From assembly GCA_963965975.1 (NCBI GenBank), contig OZ014422.1, positions 5,603,155 through 5,667,154 on the forward strand: 64,000 nt of DNA, read 5' to 3'. The notes below the pieces were generated by a model. The model searched no databases. It saw only the letters and a list, made by a program, of their open reading frames with translations, and was not told the DNA's origin. The DNA comes from Xestospongia bergquistia. Taxonomy: Eukaryota; Porifera; Demospongiae; Haplosclerida; Petrosiidae. The translations under genes and the position numbers were made by a program. Every line of letters starts with the position of its first letter. The first letter of the stretch is position 1. Below, piece after piece: positions 38,419 to 51,403 of this stretch.

Positions 38419-39639
38419 TGTCTGCAGCCTTATAAGCAGCAAATAACTTATTCAAGGAAGTAACTGAATATCCATACGTCTTAAATAATCTGTCATGACA
38501 AATTCAGTCCCACCTAAGATTTGTCCAAAGGGAAACAATATTGTAGAATTATTCACAAATATTGTTGCTCAATTTTGTCCTACCCACAAAAATTTATATT
38601 CTATTACAAAAATTATGTTGGCATTCTTCTGGCCAAGGATAAAAAGTAATTTGTTTCTATGATAATAAATAAGAAAATCAAAGCACTTTTAATTCTTAAT
38701 TAATTAAAGTGTAGAACTATATTATTGATGAGGTGAGTATGCAAACATAACCTAATACTTCATAACATATGTATTTGTTGTTCAGAAATCTACTTAACCA
38801 TTGTATGCAAACAGACCACAGCATGCATAAAGCTAGAATTACAACTTAAACAACTCTGTCATTACATTTAGAAATGGTACAAATGCCAAGAATGGAAACA
38901 GGAATTGGAACTTATCAATTGAATTATTAATTAGAATTTCCAATTACACAAAGGTGTGTGAAAGAAATAGGAAATATGAATTGGAATAACTGTCCTTGGC
39001 TTCCATAGTCAGACTATTTATTATGTTTCTAGTACAAGTCATTAAAACTCTTTGTGTTATAACAATAACAATCATACATAATATGTATTACTAAATGAAA
39101 TTATAAAAGTAATACCTATTCAACAAAATGATTAAGTAATAAACTGCCACTATATATCATGTATAGATAATAAGCCTTGTGATCTTTATAACTTGTCCAA
39201 AAATAAAAAATGATAAACACTCACCAAAATAAAGTGAATATCATTTTTTCTGTAATTATATAGGCTTTTAAAATGATTGATCTTTATTTGTATCATTGAT
39301 GACATATTGTCCTTTTTAAATAAAAGTAATGAGTGTAAAGTTATAAAATTAATTATATATTATTTTCACCATCATTGTCACTTGTCTGAATATACATACC
39401 TGTCATTAAATAACACAGATGTCTATGCAAATATGACCTAATACTTCATAAATATGTGTGTTTATTGTCTTGACGTCTACTTAACCAAACAGACCACACT
39501 ATATGTAAAGCTACAATTATAAAAAACATTGATCAATAATAGCAAAATCATTAAATAATGAGCAAATCACAACTAAGAATTACAGGGGAATAACTACTAA
39601 TAATATTTTTAATTAGTTTGTTAATGTTCAGACACCAGG
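38419..39639. other. Intergenic, duplicated segment
   Basis: No gene seen. The part from about 38870 to 39600 is homologous to about 59390-60010, and its first portion again to 63870-64000, marking repeated use of the same 3' flank in the cluster. Confidence 0.55.
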
Positions 39640-42600
39640 CTAATTCTGTTGCTGAGGATACCCTCCAGAAGGATAGATGGCAGACTGTTGAGGAGGATAT
39701 GTTCCTGCAGGAGGATAAGCAACAGGTTGCTGAGGTGGATATGCTTCAGGGGGATAAACAGGTTGTTGAGACGGATGTGTACCTGGTTGCTGTGGAGGAT
39801 AGGCACCAGTGGGTTCTTGAGGATATCCTGTGGCATGATAACCCTGTGGAGGATAGCCACTGGTAGGATAAGCAGGTGGAGCCTGAAAATATGGAGGAGG
39901 TGCATTAGCAGCAGAATTATCCATTTTGGTTTCAGTAGTAATAACAGCAGCAGTGGTAGTAGCAACAGGTGCACCTCTTACAACAGTAGTCCGAGATCCG
40001 CGGCTACCTTCACGACAGGCAGCACCAATTCCCACACCCAAACAACAGCATATGCACAGAGGAATGGCAATGACAAGAACACAGATAAAGATAATGAAAC
40101 CAATTACACCTCCCACAATAGCACTAAGATTAGTGCTACCTAATATAAATGAATTAATAGAATTATATACAATGTTTTTGATATCTAAAACTAATATAAG
40201 TAATTGCTATATGTAATGTATCTTATTATGGGGCATCTCCTAGCTAACTATATATATGTATAGCGATTACCAGGTCTCTTTGTGTACGTGTATCATTATA
40301 GAAAACAATATCCTATAATATTAAAAACTATAAACTTACTTGTACTTGAAGTGGCTTTATTATATACATATATTTATATATACAGGGAAAAAGAGATAAA
40401 AAAAATACACATAAGTAACTAGATATGAACACCTCTGTTCACCTTGTTCATGCATATATATTAATATTAGAAAATAATATCACAATTACATTACAGATAC
40501 TATAAACTTACTTGTACTTGGAGAATCTATATTTTATATATAGAAAAGATAAGAAAAAACATGCAAGTAACTGGATAGTAACACATTTCTGTTGTTCACT
40601 TTGTCCATGCACGTATGTTAACACCACAAAATAATATCACAATTATTACCTTACAGATACTATAAACTTACTTGTACTTGGAGAATCTATATTTTATATA
40701 TAGAAGAGATAAGAAAAAACATGCAAGTAACTGGATAGTAACACATTTCTGTTGTTCACTTTGTCCATGCACGTATGTTAACACCACAAAATAATATCAC
40801 AATTATTACATTACAGATACTATAAACTTACTTGTACTTGGAGTAGCTATATTTTATATATAGAAGAGATAAGAAAAAACATGCAAGTAACTGGATATGA
40901 ATCTCCTAGTTGATTACAGGCAGTGTTTACTATGTCTATGCACATATATTTATACCACAAAATAACATCATAGCTCTTACATCTACATGTACTTGGAGTA
41001 GCTATATTATATATAGAAAAGAAAGAGTAATTAACTAGATACAAAACACCTTCTAGCTGTTCACTGTGTCCATGAACATACGACAATACCACAAAATAAT
41101 ATCATAACTCTTATATCTATAAATTTACATGTACTTGGAGTAGTTATATATTATGTATAGGAAGAAGACAACAGAAAATCAAGTAACCGGATAGTAACTC
41201 TTTTTAATTGTTCATTTTGTCCATGCACATATATTAATATCACAAAATAATATCACAATTATTACATTACAGATACTATAAACTCACATGTACTTGGAGT
41301 AGCTATATGTTGTATAGGAAAAAGAGAAAAATAAAGTATAATATTAATTGTATTCAATTATAGTTCCAGTTATGATGCATAAATGATATGTGCATCATCT
41401 TAATTCCTTTAGAACTAGTTCAATTGTTTTTGTTTATATTATGTATATCCTCTAACTTACATCAAACATCAAAATAGAATTAAAATACATGTAATCAATT
41501 ATATGTGTTTGATAAGAAATTACTTGAGTCAGCATATTGACAAGTAGCAAGTGTAGCATATGGTCCACTGGTACGAGAATAGGAGAACTCTGTAAAAAAT
41601 ATAATCATGATCATATATTGACTAACTATGCTACTTACCACACTCCAAAGAGACATCTTCACTATGATCACAGTTATGATATTGAGATGATGGACAACTC
41701 TCACAATAAGCAAGGCAACTAGTAGATGAACTTGAGCATCGAACATTGTCCAACCAAATTGGCTGAGAAATGGATCCATCACTAAAGATAAACAAAAGAA
41801 ATTAAATTGTTTTGCTGCACATGAATGTTCTAATTTCTGATTACATCCATCAATGCTTAAGATTGGATTACTATCATTGCTATTATGTATAAAAATAAAT
41901 TGACAGTTATGGAATAGTGATAAGTTTTTTATTAAGTTCATACCAAAACTATCTTATCTTTAAGGAAGCCCAGTGAAACAGTCTGAACTTTGGACCTAAA
42001 CCATTAGGACAGTCCAGACACATACTTCAACACTTAATCTTTAGGGTTTTAGATTAGGATTTATGATGAACTTACTAAATTGATGTGTACTCATAACGAG
42101 AATAGTCTGAATATCCCAGTTGACGACAGGCAACATTAGCATCAGTTGAATCAAAACTATCATCGCACACTGTTCCCCACTGTCCATTACAATAGACCTC
42201 AAGACGTCCACGATTGGAGTAGTCTCCACCCACAATACGAAGTTGTCCTGAATAAGGATTACTACTCCAGATCTTAGTGGTATCTAAATAATGATCACAT
42301 AATACAATATTATATAGTACAAAACTTACAACAAACAACAAAAGCATCACGACTATGATCATTACAATAAGAGGAGTATCGAGAGCTGTAACTACACTGT
42401 AGTAGAACCAGGTAACTACTGGATGAACAGTCAACATCTTCTAGTAACATGGAGTTAGTGTCTGTTCCATAACTATAAAAATATAAAATGTTATAGTTTA
42501 AAAAATTTGTATTTAATTTGCATTGATTATTAAATAAATAATAATAAATTTCATTTTAGACAATTTAGAAGGTAATTTAATTAACTAGTTAACTCACAGT

Positions 42601-43301
42601 GAAGTACTTCCAGTATTACCATAACTGGAAGCTCCAGTAAAGGCCAATTGATGACATATCACATTAGCTTCAGTAGACCCAAAAGAAGAGTCATCGCAGA
42701 TGTTACCCCAAGTACTACTATAGTAGATCTCCACTATACCAGAAGTGTAGGCTTGGATTGTAGAGTAAAGGTTATTTCTCACTAGACGGAGGGCTCCTGT
42801 GCCTGTGTGAATACAATTATATTTTATGGTGTATATGTTCAAGACCAAAAATAAAAAAAAATTAAAAAGTTATAATAATAATATATATTTTGTGACAAAT
42901 GAACACCTGATTGCTACTAGACCAGGATTTTTATCTAATTTGATATTCTTATAGCCTTCCTGGATACCAAATTTGGCAAGCATCCTTATACAAAATGGCT
43001 GCATAGCAACCGCGTATTCGCGAGCGTTCGTTCGAATTATTTGACGCAAAATGACCGATTTCCTCATAATTATTATAACATTAACTTATAAGGTTTAATT
43101 CTTAATAATGTCAAAGATTAATAAGACAACTTATTACGCTGAGTTTTAATGTCAAAAAACTGTAGCTACATCTCTATTCACACATACACTAGCATCTGTG
43201 ACATTCCTATGTATTTCCATGGCTTATAAACTAAATATACCTTGTCCATTAGCAGATGAGAACAGAACAAACAGACCAACCAAGACCACAGTAAACTTCA
43301 T
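39640..43301 (-). CDS. Two-SRCR receptor with microexon stalk and PQ-rich tail (gene L)
   Basis: Exons: 43241-43301, 42598-42802, 42330-42472, 42076-42283, 41639-41781, 41524-41589, then microexons (see array entry), then 39640-40139. Signal peptide [24 protein letters not shown]1 ([34 protein letters not shown]), SRCR2 ([30 protein letters not shown]), 22-residue stalk, TM ([20 protein letters not shown]), [17 protein letters not shown] and a tail of about 110 residues rich in YPPQQP and [10 protein letters not shown]. Without microexons it is 441 aa; with the six that keep both splice sites, 471 aa. The frame closes either way because each microexon is 15 nt in phase 1. The extracellular half is almost identical to the gene at 30968, but the TM and tail belong to the other type: a modular recombination of front and back halves. 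Confidence 0.8.
40340..41302 (-). repeat. Microexon array, 7 copies (gene L)
   Basis: Fifteen-nt candidate exons at 41288-41302, 41129-41143, 40987-41001, 40832-40846, 40672-40686, 40512-40526 and 40340-40354. The unit period is 142-172 bp, mostly 160. Six have AG acceptors and GT donors (GTAAGT, GTAGAT or GTGAGT); the copy at 41129 has lost its acceptor AG (TTAT instead of CTAT on the plus strand). In-frame residues are TTPST/STPST and NSPST, with TTSST nearest the TM exon. Confidence 0.65.
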
Positions 43302-43774
43302 TGTCAACAGCAAAACAAGGGCGGAACTGAAGATGTATGAAAGTGACTTAACTCAGTTTAATAATAATTATAGTCTGAGGTTTATGCTTATGAATATCCA
43401 GTTTAAACCAATATTAAGGTAGATGACATTGTGGACTTGCCTAAGTTATTAATTTTTAATATATTTGATGATACCTTGTGCACGGAGGTTTAGTTTTAGT
43501 ACTGTTTTGTTCAATGATTTCAATTCAATTCTGCATATACAACCATTTACATGAACTGTTAGCTAACATCAATGTTACATTTCCTCATAAGCTAATGTTG
43601 ATATACAAAATCACATGTAGTATTACACATAATTGCATGCTTAATACTCTTACAGCAGAATATTTGTCAGGCTTCAGTGCAGTGTTTACACCAGAGCAAA
43701 GAATATTTTTATGATTTGAGTTTTTTTTTTCTATCTGGAAGAGAACACCATCAAGAATTATCATGACTACTCAC
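43302..43774. other. Intergenic, duplicated segment
   Basis: Nearly identical to 33162-33907 minus an internal stretch. No gene seen. Confidence 0.6.
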
Positions 43775-44207
43775 CTTGAAATGTTTCCTACGATGCCATA
43801 AGCAAGAGACACCAGTAAAGCCAACTGATGACAATAATGCTAAGAAAAATTAGTGTAATATAGTCTCATTTCTAACTCTCTGGATATCAATGGTTGAGTC
43901 AGTTGGAGGTTGGGATATGGAAATGAGACTGTGGCATTGATTGGTATTATTACTATATACTTGAATTAATAACAGACATACCCAACGAAATGAAGTCATT
44001 CAATAACCTCTGAAGCTGATAGGAATCAGAATGTTTTGCTGAGCTGGATATATTCCGACATAATGGAATAAAACAAATATACAATATTATAGTTGTATAC
44101 ACTTAGTAAGATATAAACTCTTTTATATGCAATATGTCTACCTTGTCCATTGACAGTTGAAATACTTTGAAAGCCAAGGAAGGCAACCCAGATCACAACA
44201 AACTATG
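43775..44207 (-). pseudogene. Relic of a signal exon plus SRCR exon (second copy)
   Basis: Duplicate of the relic at 33908-34341. Signal-exon remnant at about 44142-44207 with the ATG lost, and SRCR exon-end remnant at about 43775-43840. Confidence 0.5.
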
Positions 44208-44526
44208 TCAAGATATGCAGCTTGCAGAAAGTATAATGTGTATTTAAACATCTAAAATACTCTTATTATAGTAGTAGTATTTATATAATAGGTATGTTTG
44301 GAATATTTAATATAAGTAATTAATATTAGATATTCTGCTAAAACACACGTGTTGATGAAATAATGATAATAATAACATTATTAATAATTATTATTGTGCT
44401 CAAACAAACCAGCTCAATATCAAAGAAAAGAAACTACTACAAAACACAATACAGCATAAACTACTATAGTCTAATATATTAATATATGTCTTTGAATTAC
44501 TGAGCTCGAGATAGATTGGCATTGAG

Positions 44527-47500
44527 CTATTGAGGGGGATATGGTGCAGGAGGATAAGCACCAGGTTGTTGTGATGGATACACTTCAGGAGGATAAGCAA
44601 CGGATTGCTGTGTTGGATACTCTCCAGGAAAATAAGCACCAGGTTGCTGCGGTTGGTTCATTTGAGGAGGATAGACACTAGGTTGCTGGGATTGATCCAC
44701 TTGAGGAGGATAAGCACCAGGTTGTTGTGGTCGATATGACTTAGAAGGATAAAAATCAGGTTGCTGTGGTTGGTTCATTTGAGGAGGATAGACACTAGGT
44801 TGCTGGGATTGATCCACTTGAGGAGGATAAGCACCAGGTTGTTGTGGTTGATATGATTTAGAAGGATAAGAATCAGGTTGCTGTGGTTGATATGCTTCAG
44901 GAGGATAAGTATTAGGTTCCTGTGGTTGATACACTTCATGATGATGTGTTCCTGGATACAGTGGGGGATAGTTAGCTTGTGAATATCTTGTGGCAGCAGG
45001 ATAACCTTGCAGAGGATATCCACTGGCAGGATAAGCAACAGGAGGCTGAGAATTTGGAGGAGGTGCATCAACAGTCATTTTTGTTTCAGTAGAAGTAATG
45101 ACAGTAGCAGTGGTGGTAGCAGCAGATGTGCCTCTTACAACAGCAGCCCGAGGTGTACGTCTACCTTTACGACAAGCAGCACCAATTCCTACACCCAAAC
45201 AACAGCATATGCACAGAGGAATGGCAATGATAAGAACACAGATAAAGATGATGAAACCAGTTACTCCTCCCACAATAGCACTAAGATTAATGCTACCTAA
45301 TATAAATGAATAAATAGAATCATGTACAATGTTTTTGATATCTAAAAGTAATATAATTATCTGCTATGTAATGTATCTTATATGGGGTACCTCCTAGCTA
45401 GCTATACATATATATGTATAGTGATTACCGGATCTCTATGTATAAATTGTACATGTATTATTATAGAACACAATATCCTATAATATTAAACACTATAAAC
45501 TTACTTGTACTTGAAGTGGCTTTATTATATACATATATTTATATATACAGGGAAAAAGAGATAAAAAAAATACACATAAGTAACTAGATATGAACACCTC
45601 TGTTCACCTTGTTCATGCATATATATTAATATTAGAAAATAATATCACAATTACATTACAGATACTATAAACTTACTTGTACTTGGAGAATCTATATTTT
45701 ATATATAGAAAAGATAAGAAAAAACATGCAAGTAACTGGATAGTAACACATTTCTGTTGTTCACTTTGTCCATGCACGTATGTTAACACCACAAAATAAT
45801 ATCACAATTATTACCTTACAGATACTATAAACTTACTTGTACTTGGAGAATCTATATTTTATATATAGAAGAGATAAGAAAAAACATGCAAGTAACTGGA
45901 TAGTAACACATTTCTGTTGTTCACTTTGTCCATGCACGTATGTTAACACCACAAAATAATATCACAATTATTATATTACAGATACTATAAACTTACTTGT
46001 ACTTGGAGAATCTATATTTTATATATAGAAGAGATAAGAAAAAACATGCAAGTAACTAGATAGTAACGCATTTCTGTTGTTCCCTTTGTCCATGCACGTA
46101 TGTTAACACCACAAAATAATATCACAATTATTACCTTACAGATACTATAAACTTACTTGTACTTGGAGTAGCTATATATTATATATATAGAAGAGATAAG
46201 AAAAAACATGCAAGTAACTGGATAGTAACACATTTCTGTTGTTCACTTTGTCCATGCACGTATGTTAACACCACAAAATAATATCACAATTATTATATTA
46301 CAGATACTATAAACTTACTTGTACTTGGAGAATCTATATTTTATATATAGAAAAGATAAGAAAAAACATGCAAGTAACTGGATAGTAACACATTTCTGTT
46401 GTTCACTTTGTCCATGCACGTATGTTAACACCACAAAATAATATCACAATTATTACATTACAGATACTATAAACTTACTTGTACTTGGAGTAGCTATATT
46501 TTATATATAGAAGAGATAAGAAAAAACATGCAAGTAACTGGATAGTAACACATTTCTGTTGTTCACTTTGTCCATGCACGTATGTTAACACCACAAAATA
46601 ATATCACAATTATTACCTTACAGATACTATAAACTTACTTGTACTTGGAGAATCTATATTTTATATATAGAAGAGATAAGAAAAAACATGCAAGTAACTG
46701 GATAGTAACACATTTCTGTTGTTCACTTTGTCCATGCACGTATGTTAACACCACAAAATAATATCACAATTATTACATTACAGATACTATAAACTTACTT
46801 GTACTTGGAGTAGCTATATTTTATATATAGAAGAGATAAGAAAAAACATGCAAGTAACTGGATATGAATCTCCTAGTTGATTACAGGCAGTGTTTACTAT
46901 GTCTATGCACATATATTTATACCACAAAATAACATCATAGCTCTTACATCTACATGTACTTGGAGTAGCTATATTATATATAGAAAAGAAAGAGTAATTA
47001 ACTAGATACAAAACACCTTCTAGCTGTTCACTGTGTCCATGAACATACAACAATACCACAAAATAATATCATAACTGTTATATCTATAAATTTACATGTA
47101 CTTGGAGTAGTTATATATTATGTATAGGAAGAAGACAACAGAAAATCAAGTAACCGGATAGTAACTCTTTTTAATTGTTCATTTTGTCCATGCACATATA
47201 TTAATATCACAAAATAATATCACAATTATTACATTACAGATACTATAAACTCACATGTACTTGGAGTAGCTATATATTGTATAGGAAAAAGAGAAAAATA
47301 AAGTATAATATTAATTGTACTCTATTATATTTTTGTTATGATGTATAAACGATATGTGCATCGTCTTAATTCCTTTTAAACCAGTTTAATTGTTTTTATT
47401 TATATTATATATATCTTCTAGCTTACTTCCTTGATTACAAGTATTAATTGTAGTATATGGACCACTAGTACGAGAGAGAGAAAACTCTATGGACAAGAGA

Positions 47501-49566
47501 CAAATATAATATGACCATATTATTTGACCATTTTACTTACTACACTCCAAAGAGACATCCTTACTATGATCACAGTTATGATACTGAGATGATGGACATC
47601 TCTCACAATTAGCAAGACAAATAGTAGATGAACTGGTACATCTAACATTGTCCAACCAAATTGGCTGAGTACTGGAGCCATCACTAAAAAAAACCTCTCA
47701 TATAAACATAAACAATGTCCAGAACCAACAAAACATAATAAACTGATACAATTGATCAATTCAATATATTGAACAATTATATAATTTTATTTTAAACATA
47801 GCAATCTAGTAACATTATTATAAACTCATGAAACTTACTAAATTGATGTGTACTCATAACGAGAATATCCTGAATATCCCAGTTGACGACAGGCAACATT
47901 AGCATCAGTTGAACCAAAACTATCATCACACACTGTTCCCCACTGTCCATTACAATAGACCTCAAGACGTCCTTGGTTAGAGTACATCCCTCCCACAATG
48001 CGAAGCTGTCCTGTATAGGGATTGCTGTTCCAGATCTTAGTGGTATCTAATGACATAAGTATTAACATAACAATATACTGCATGGTATAAATAACATGTA
48101 CTTACAGCAAACAACGAAAGCATCACGAGTATTATCATTACAATATGAGGAAATTATAGTGCTATAACTACACTGTAGGAGAACCAGGTAACTACTGGAT
48201 GAACAGTCAACATCTTCTAGTAACATGGAGCTAGAATCTGTTCCATAACTATATTACAAATACTCAAATAAATATCTTGCTTGTTGAAATGAAGTTTTTC
48301 ACATTAATTTTATACACATTGTTGGTACAGATATAGTTTTGTCTAAATATAGGTTAATTGTATATAATAGCTTTTAAGGGAGTCATGTTATATAGTATTT
48401 GTTAAGTGCATTTGTTGTTATGTTTAGAATTATACTTATGTTTTCCAGGCCTTAGATATTTCTCTGGTATTTATTATTGTTGTCTATAGGGTGCAAACCA
48501 TATAGAAAAATGTTAACAATGACAAATTAGAATGTTTGTATAACAGTAATATGTATTCTGTAACTTGATAGAGTGCTCTGTACATTAGTATAGATAACAT
48601 GATCTGATCTGTGATGTAAACAATTTATGTAGTTCTCTAGAATATATAGATGTTTTTACAATGTAAAAACTCATGAAAATTAAAGCAATGACAATGTTGT
48701 AATAGATTGGTTGTTTTAACTAATTGATAGTGACTTGGGTTGCATATGTACCTACAAAGCATATCAATCATTGGAAGACATCAACAACACCTGCTGTTAT
48801 GACTATTAATTACTATGGAATCAAGAGTTCATATGGTACAACGCTTTGACTTTTCAGAAAGGGTATGCATTTGGTCAGAAAAATTAATTCCATAGTGATG
48901 GTCATCCATGATAATAATATTTTATAGCTAATGACATATAATCTCATAGTTCAGACAATAATTAAATTTTAGTACATGAATTGTTAATTAGTATATTAAT
49001 AATAAAAACTACTTGGTGTTTATTAATATCTCATTAATAATAAAAATTGTTTGGTGTTTACTAACATCTCATTATGTATTATATATAACCCAAATAACTA
49101 TATATTAGTTAAAATTCATTTTTTATTCTTAGTATAATCTAGAATGAAATTTTTCTTATGAATATAAAATATTCTTACAGTGTTGTACTTCCAGCATTAC
49201 CATAAGTGGAGACACCAGTAAAGGCCAATTGATGACATATCACATTAGCTTCACTGTAACCGAAAAGAGCGTCATCACAGATGTTACCCCAAGACTTGAA
49301 CCAAAGAAAGTTACCATAGTAGATCTCCACAATACCAGAGGTATAAGCTTGTGTTGTAGAGTAAACACCATTTCTCATGAGTCGAATTGCTCCATTACCT
49401 AAATACAAAAGATATCACCTTAGACTGGTTATCATTGCTTATATGTAAGTCAGTTACCACTTCACAACACTGTAATGATCATCAATAAAGTATTTAATTA
49501 CTTACCTTGTCCGTTAATATTTGAAATGAGACCAAGAATACTAACTAAGATTACAATAAAACCCAT
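44527..49566 (-). CDS. Two-SRCR receptor with longest microexon stalk and PQ-rich tail (gene M)
   Basis: Exons: 49506-49566, 49179-49398, 48106-48248, 47839-48046, 47541-47683, 47427-47486, up to 11 microexons, 44527-45296. Signal peptide [24 protein letters not shown]1's first exon has a five-residue insertion ([15 protein letters not shown]) in the loop before WGNIC; SRCR2 has [32 protein letters not shown] and [12 protein letters not shown]. Stalk, TM ([20 protein letters not shown]), [17 protein letters not shown] and a tail of about 215 residues of QPQQPxxYPPQ repeats follow. Length is 534 aa without microexons and 589 with 11. Relative to the near-identical tail of the gene at 34662, a 39-residue block is tandemly duplicated. 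A 930-bp intron (48249-49178) separates the halves of SRCR1; its sequence is copied again at 54257-55180. Confidence 0.8.
45505..47269 (-). repeat. Microexon array, 12 copies (gene M)
   Basis: Fifteen-nt candidate exons at 47255-47269, 47096-47110 (acceptor lost), 46954-46968, 46799-46813, 46639-46653, 46479-46493, 46319-46333, 46157-46171, 45997-46011, 45837-45851, 45677-45691 and 45505-45519. Period is 160 bp in most steps. Central units are almost identical, so expansion is recent. Donors are mainly ACAA/GTAAGT; acceptors read ATATAG after a TCTTATCTCTTCT-like pyrimidine tract. Translated in order, all residues are Ser, Thr, Pro or Asn (TTPST, STPST, NSPST, TTSST). Confidence 0.68.
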
Positions 49567-51403
49567 AGTATTATCAGAAACAGGAGCAAGACAAATAAAA
49601 AGACAGACACTGAACTAAATATACAAAGCAAGAAATGTAGAGTTCAAACTATCCTGTCATTAATACAGAGTGTTTACCCTTAAAAGCATATCTATATATA
49701 AAGTAACTAAAAAATTTAAATAATTTTAAAAATCCATTTAGTGTAGAAAGTGCTTCTGTGTGGTTACTATGTAGGAATACACTTACTACCATTCATACTT
49801 TGGGCTTGTTTGAGATGTTGTTACCGCCTTCCCTACATTTAATGAATTTTTAAAACTAGTTTTTGTTACTTGTTTGTGTTATTTTATTGAATTATAAAAT
49901 TAACTAGAGTATGCTTACAATGTCTGTTTTCTTATAGTTTGGATGTAGAGTTTATGGTCCTGTTGGTAATCAATGTCCTTGTTCTTAGGCAAACAGCCCT
50001 AAATTCATTCTGTTCTATGCTATCAATCATACAACATACAGCATTCCCTCTTCCAATAGACAATCAATTGATTTTTCTCTCCCCATGTTTGCAACCTCGC
50101 TATGTACTGCAAAGGTTTTGAAGAGAATCCTTTAAGAGACTTTCCTATTAGAAAATTAGCTGACTCTTAGCGAAGATCAAAGACACCCTTCCTGTGGAAG
50201 AATTTCTTCCAATTGGTTCCCTTTTTTGTCTCCTTACACCTAAAACAGATGATAAAAGATGGAGTCTAGCCACTCACATCAACAAATAGTTTAAAAATAA
50301 AAATGAATATCAGCTGCTGGTCAACAAAGACTCTGTAAAACCAGTGCTAATTCTCTGTCTTCATAGCTGGTAAAGTATCTGTTAAATTATAGGAAAGCAA
50401 TTTAAGGGAGCTGTGTGCTTGTCATGTTTAGAAGACAAATTAGGAGAGTCATGTGACATAACTTAAAGTTTTGAAATCTAAGTACCCTGCCCACCCTGCA
50501 CCTGCAGATTTAAAGAGGTTGAGGCCTAAGGTCATTTGGACCACCAGCTGAAGTAGAAGGCAAAGAATGTATTTTCTAACCAGTAGAAACACTTAGTCAC
50601 TCAAAGGAAGCTTAAGAGCAGATTAACAACTGCTAGAATGATAGCGGTCTTATTCTCTTGCAAGCTCTGTCAGATCTAGTCCTCTTTGGTATTATCCCCT
50701 TCATCTATTTGTCCACTTTTCTTTGGATCCTCCTTAACATCACTGAATGGAGCATATGTCCTATTGTTACTATTTGTACGCATTGCCATTTAGTGGCTGA
50801 AGTTGCCATTACAATCTTAATACAGTATATTTCTAGTATAATAGTTACTACAACTCTACAAAACACTCAATGCTATACCAAAAGACCATATATAATTATG
50901 CATATTTGTTTGAGCAAATTATGAAAATAATACTCACACTAAATGACTTTGCCACTTCATATTACCATTGTCATCCATAGATAGCCAACCATGTGATCTT
51001 TATATCTTGTCCAAAATGGAGACACTCACTTCATAAATGTATGCATTTTATTGTTCTGACAGAAATCTACTTAATCATTGCATCCATGACATAAAGGTAT
51101 AGTTACAATTTAAACAATAGTTTCTACTTACGAGAAACATGGCTGCTTTCTATGTTCATTTAGTTGTGTAAGCAATACCTGTAATCATTAGTGATAAGTA
51201 AATATCCTTTGAGCTACCTTTTTAAAGTCACTAGTTCAACAATTTCTTTTCAAAAAAGAACATATATTTTAGGAAATCAAACTAGAATGAAACAAATCAT
51301 TGTCTTATAGCTACTAGTTCCAAAAAAGCCAAAATAAAGGTATTAAAAGTGTATTTAAGAAGCTCACACAGAAGCATCAAAAGGTTTGTATCTCTACTAC
51401 TGC
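49567..51403. other. Intergenic, no gene seen
   Basis: Open frames on the plus strand at 49939-50121 and 50658-50924 are short, have no recognisable domain and no splice partners. Sequence here is slightly less AT-rich between 49.9 and 50.6 kb than its surroundings and has no second copy in the window, so it may be an insertion, but I cannot classify it. Confidence 0.5.

Noticed and set aside
39649..40143. 164-codon plus-strand frame opposite a TM/tail exon
   Set aside because: Antisense shadow of the tail of gene L; similar shadows occur opposite all PQ-rich tails (35025-35318, 45007-45300).
41129..41143. Microexon unit in gene L (and its twin at 47096 in gene M) as coding
   Set aside because: The acceptor AG is lost in both (ATAAC instead of ATAG before the exon), so these units are probably skipped.
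45505..47269. Regular ~160-bp direct repeats as a CRISPR-like array
   Set aside because: The whole unit is repeated with no variable spacers, the host is eukaryotic, and each unit contains splice signals around a 15-nt segment in a consistent phase.
50658..50924. 88-codon hydrophobic plus-strand frame
   Set aside because: No splice partners, no signal peptide followed by a domain, no second copy and no recognisable family.
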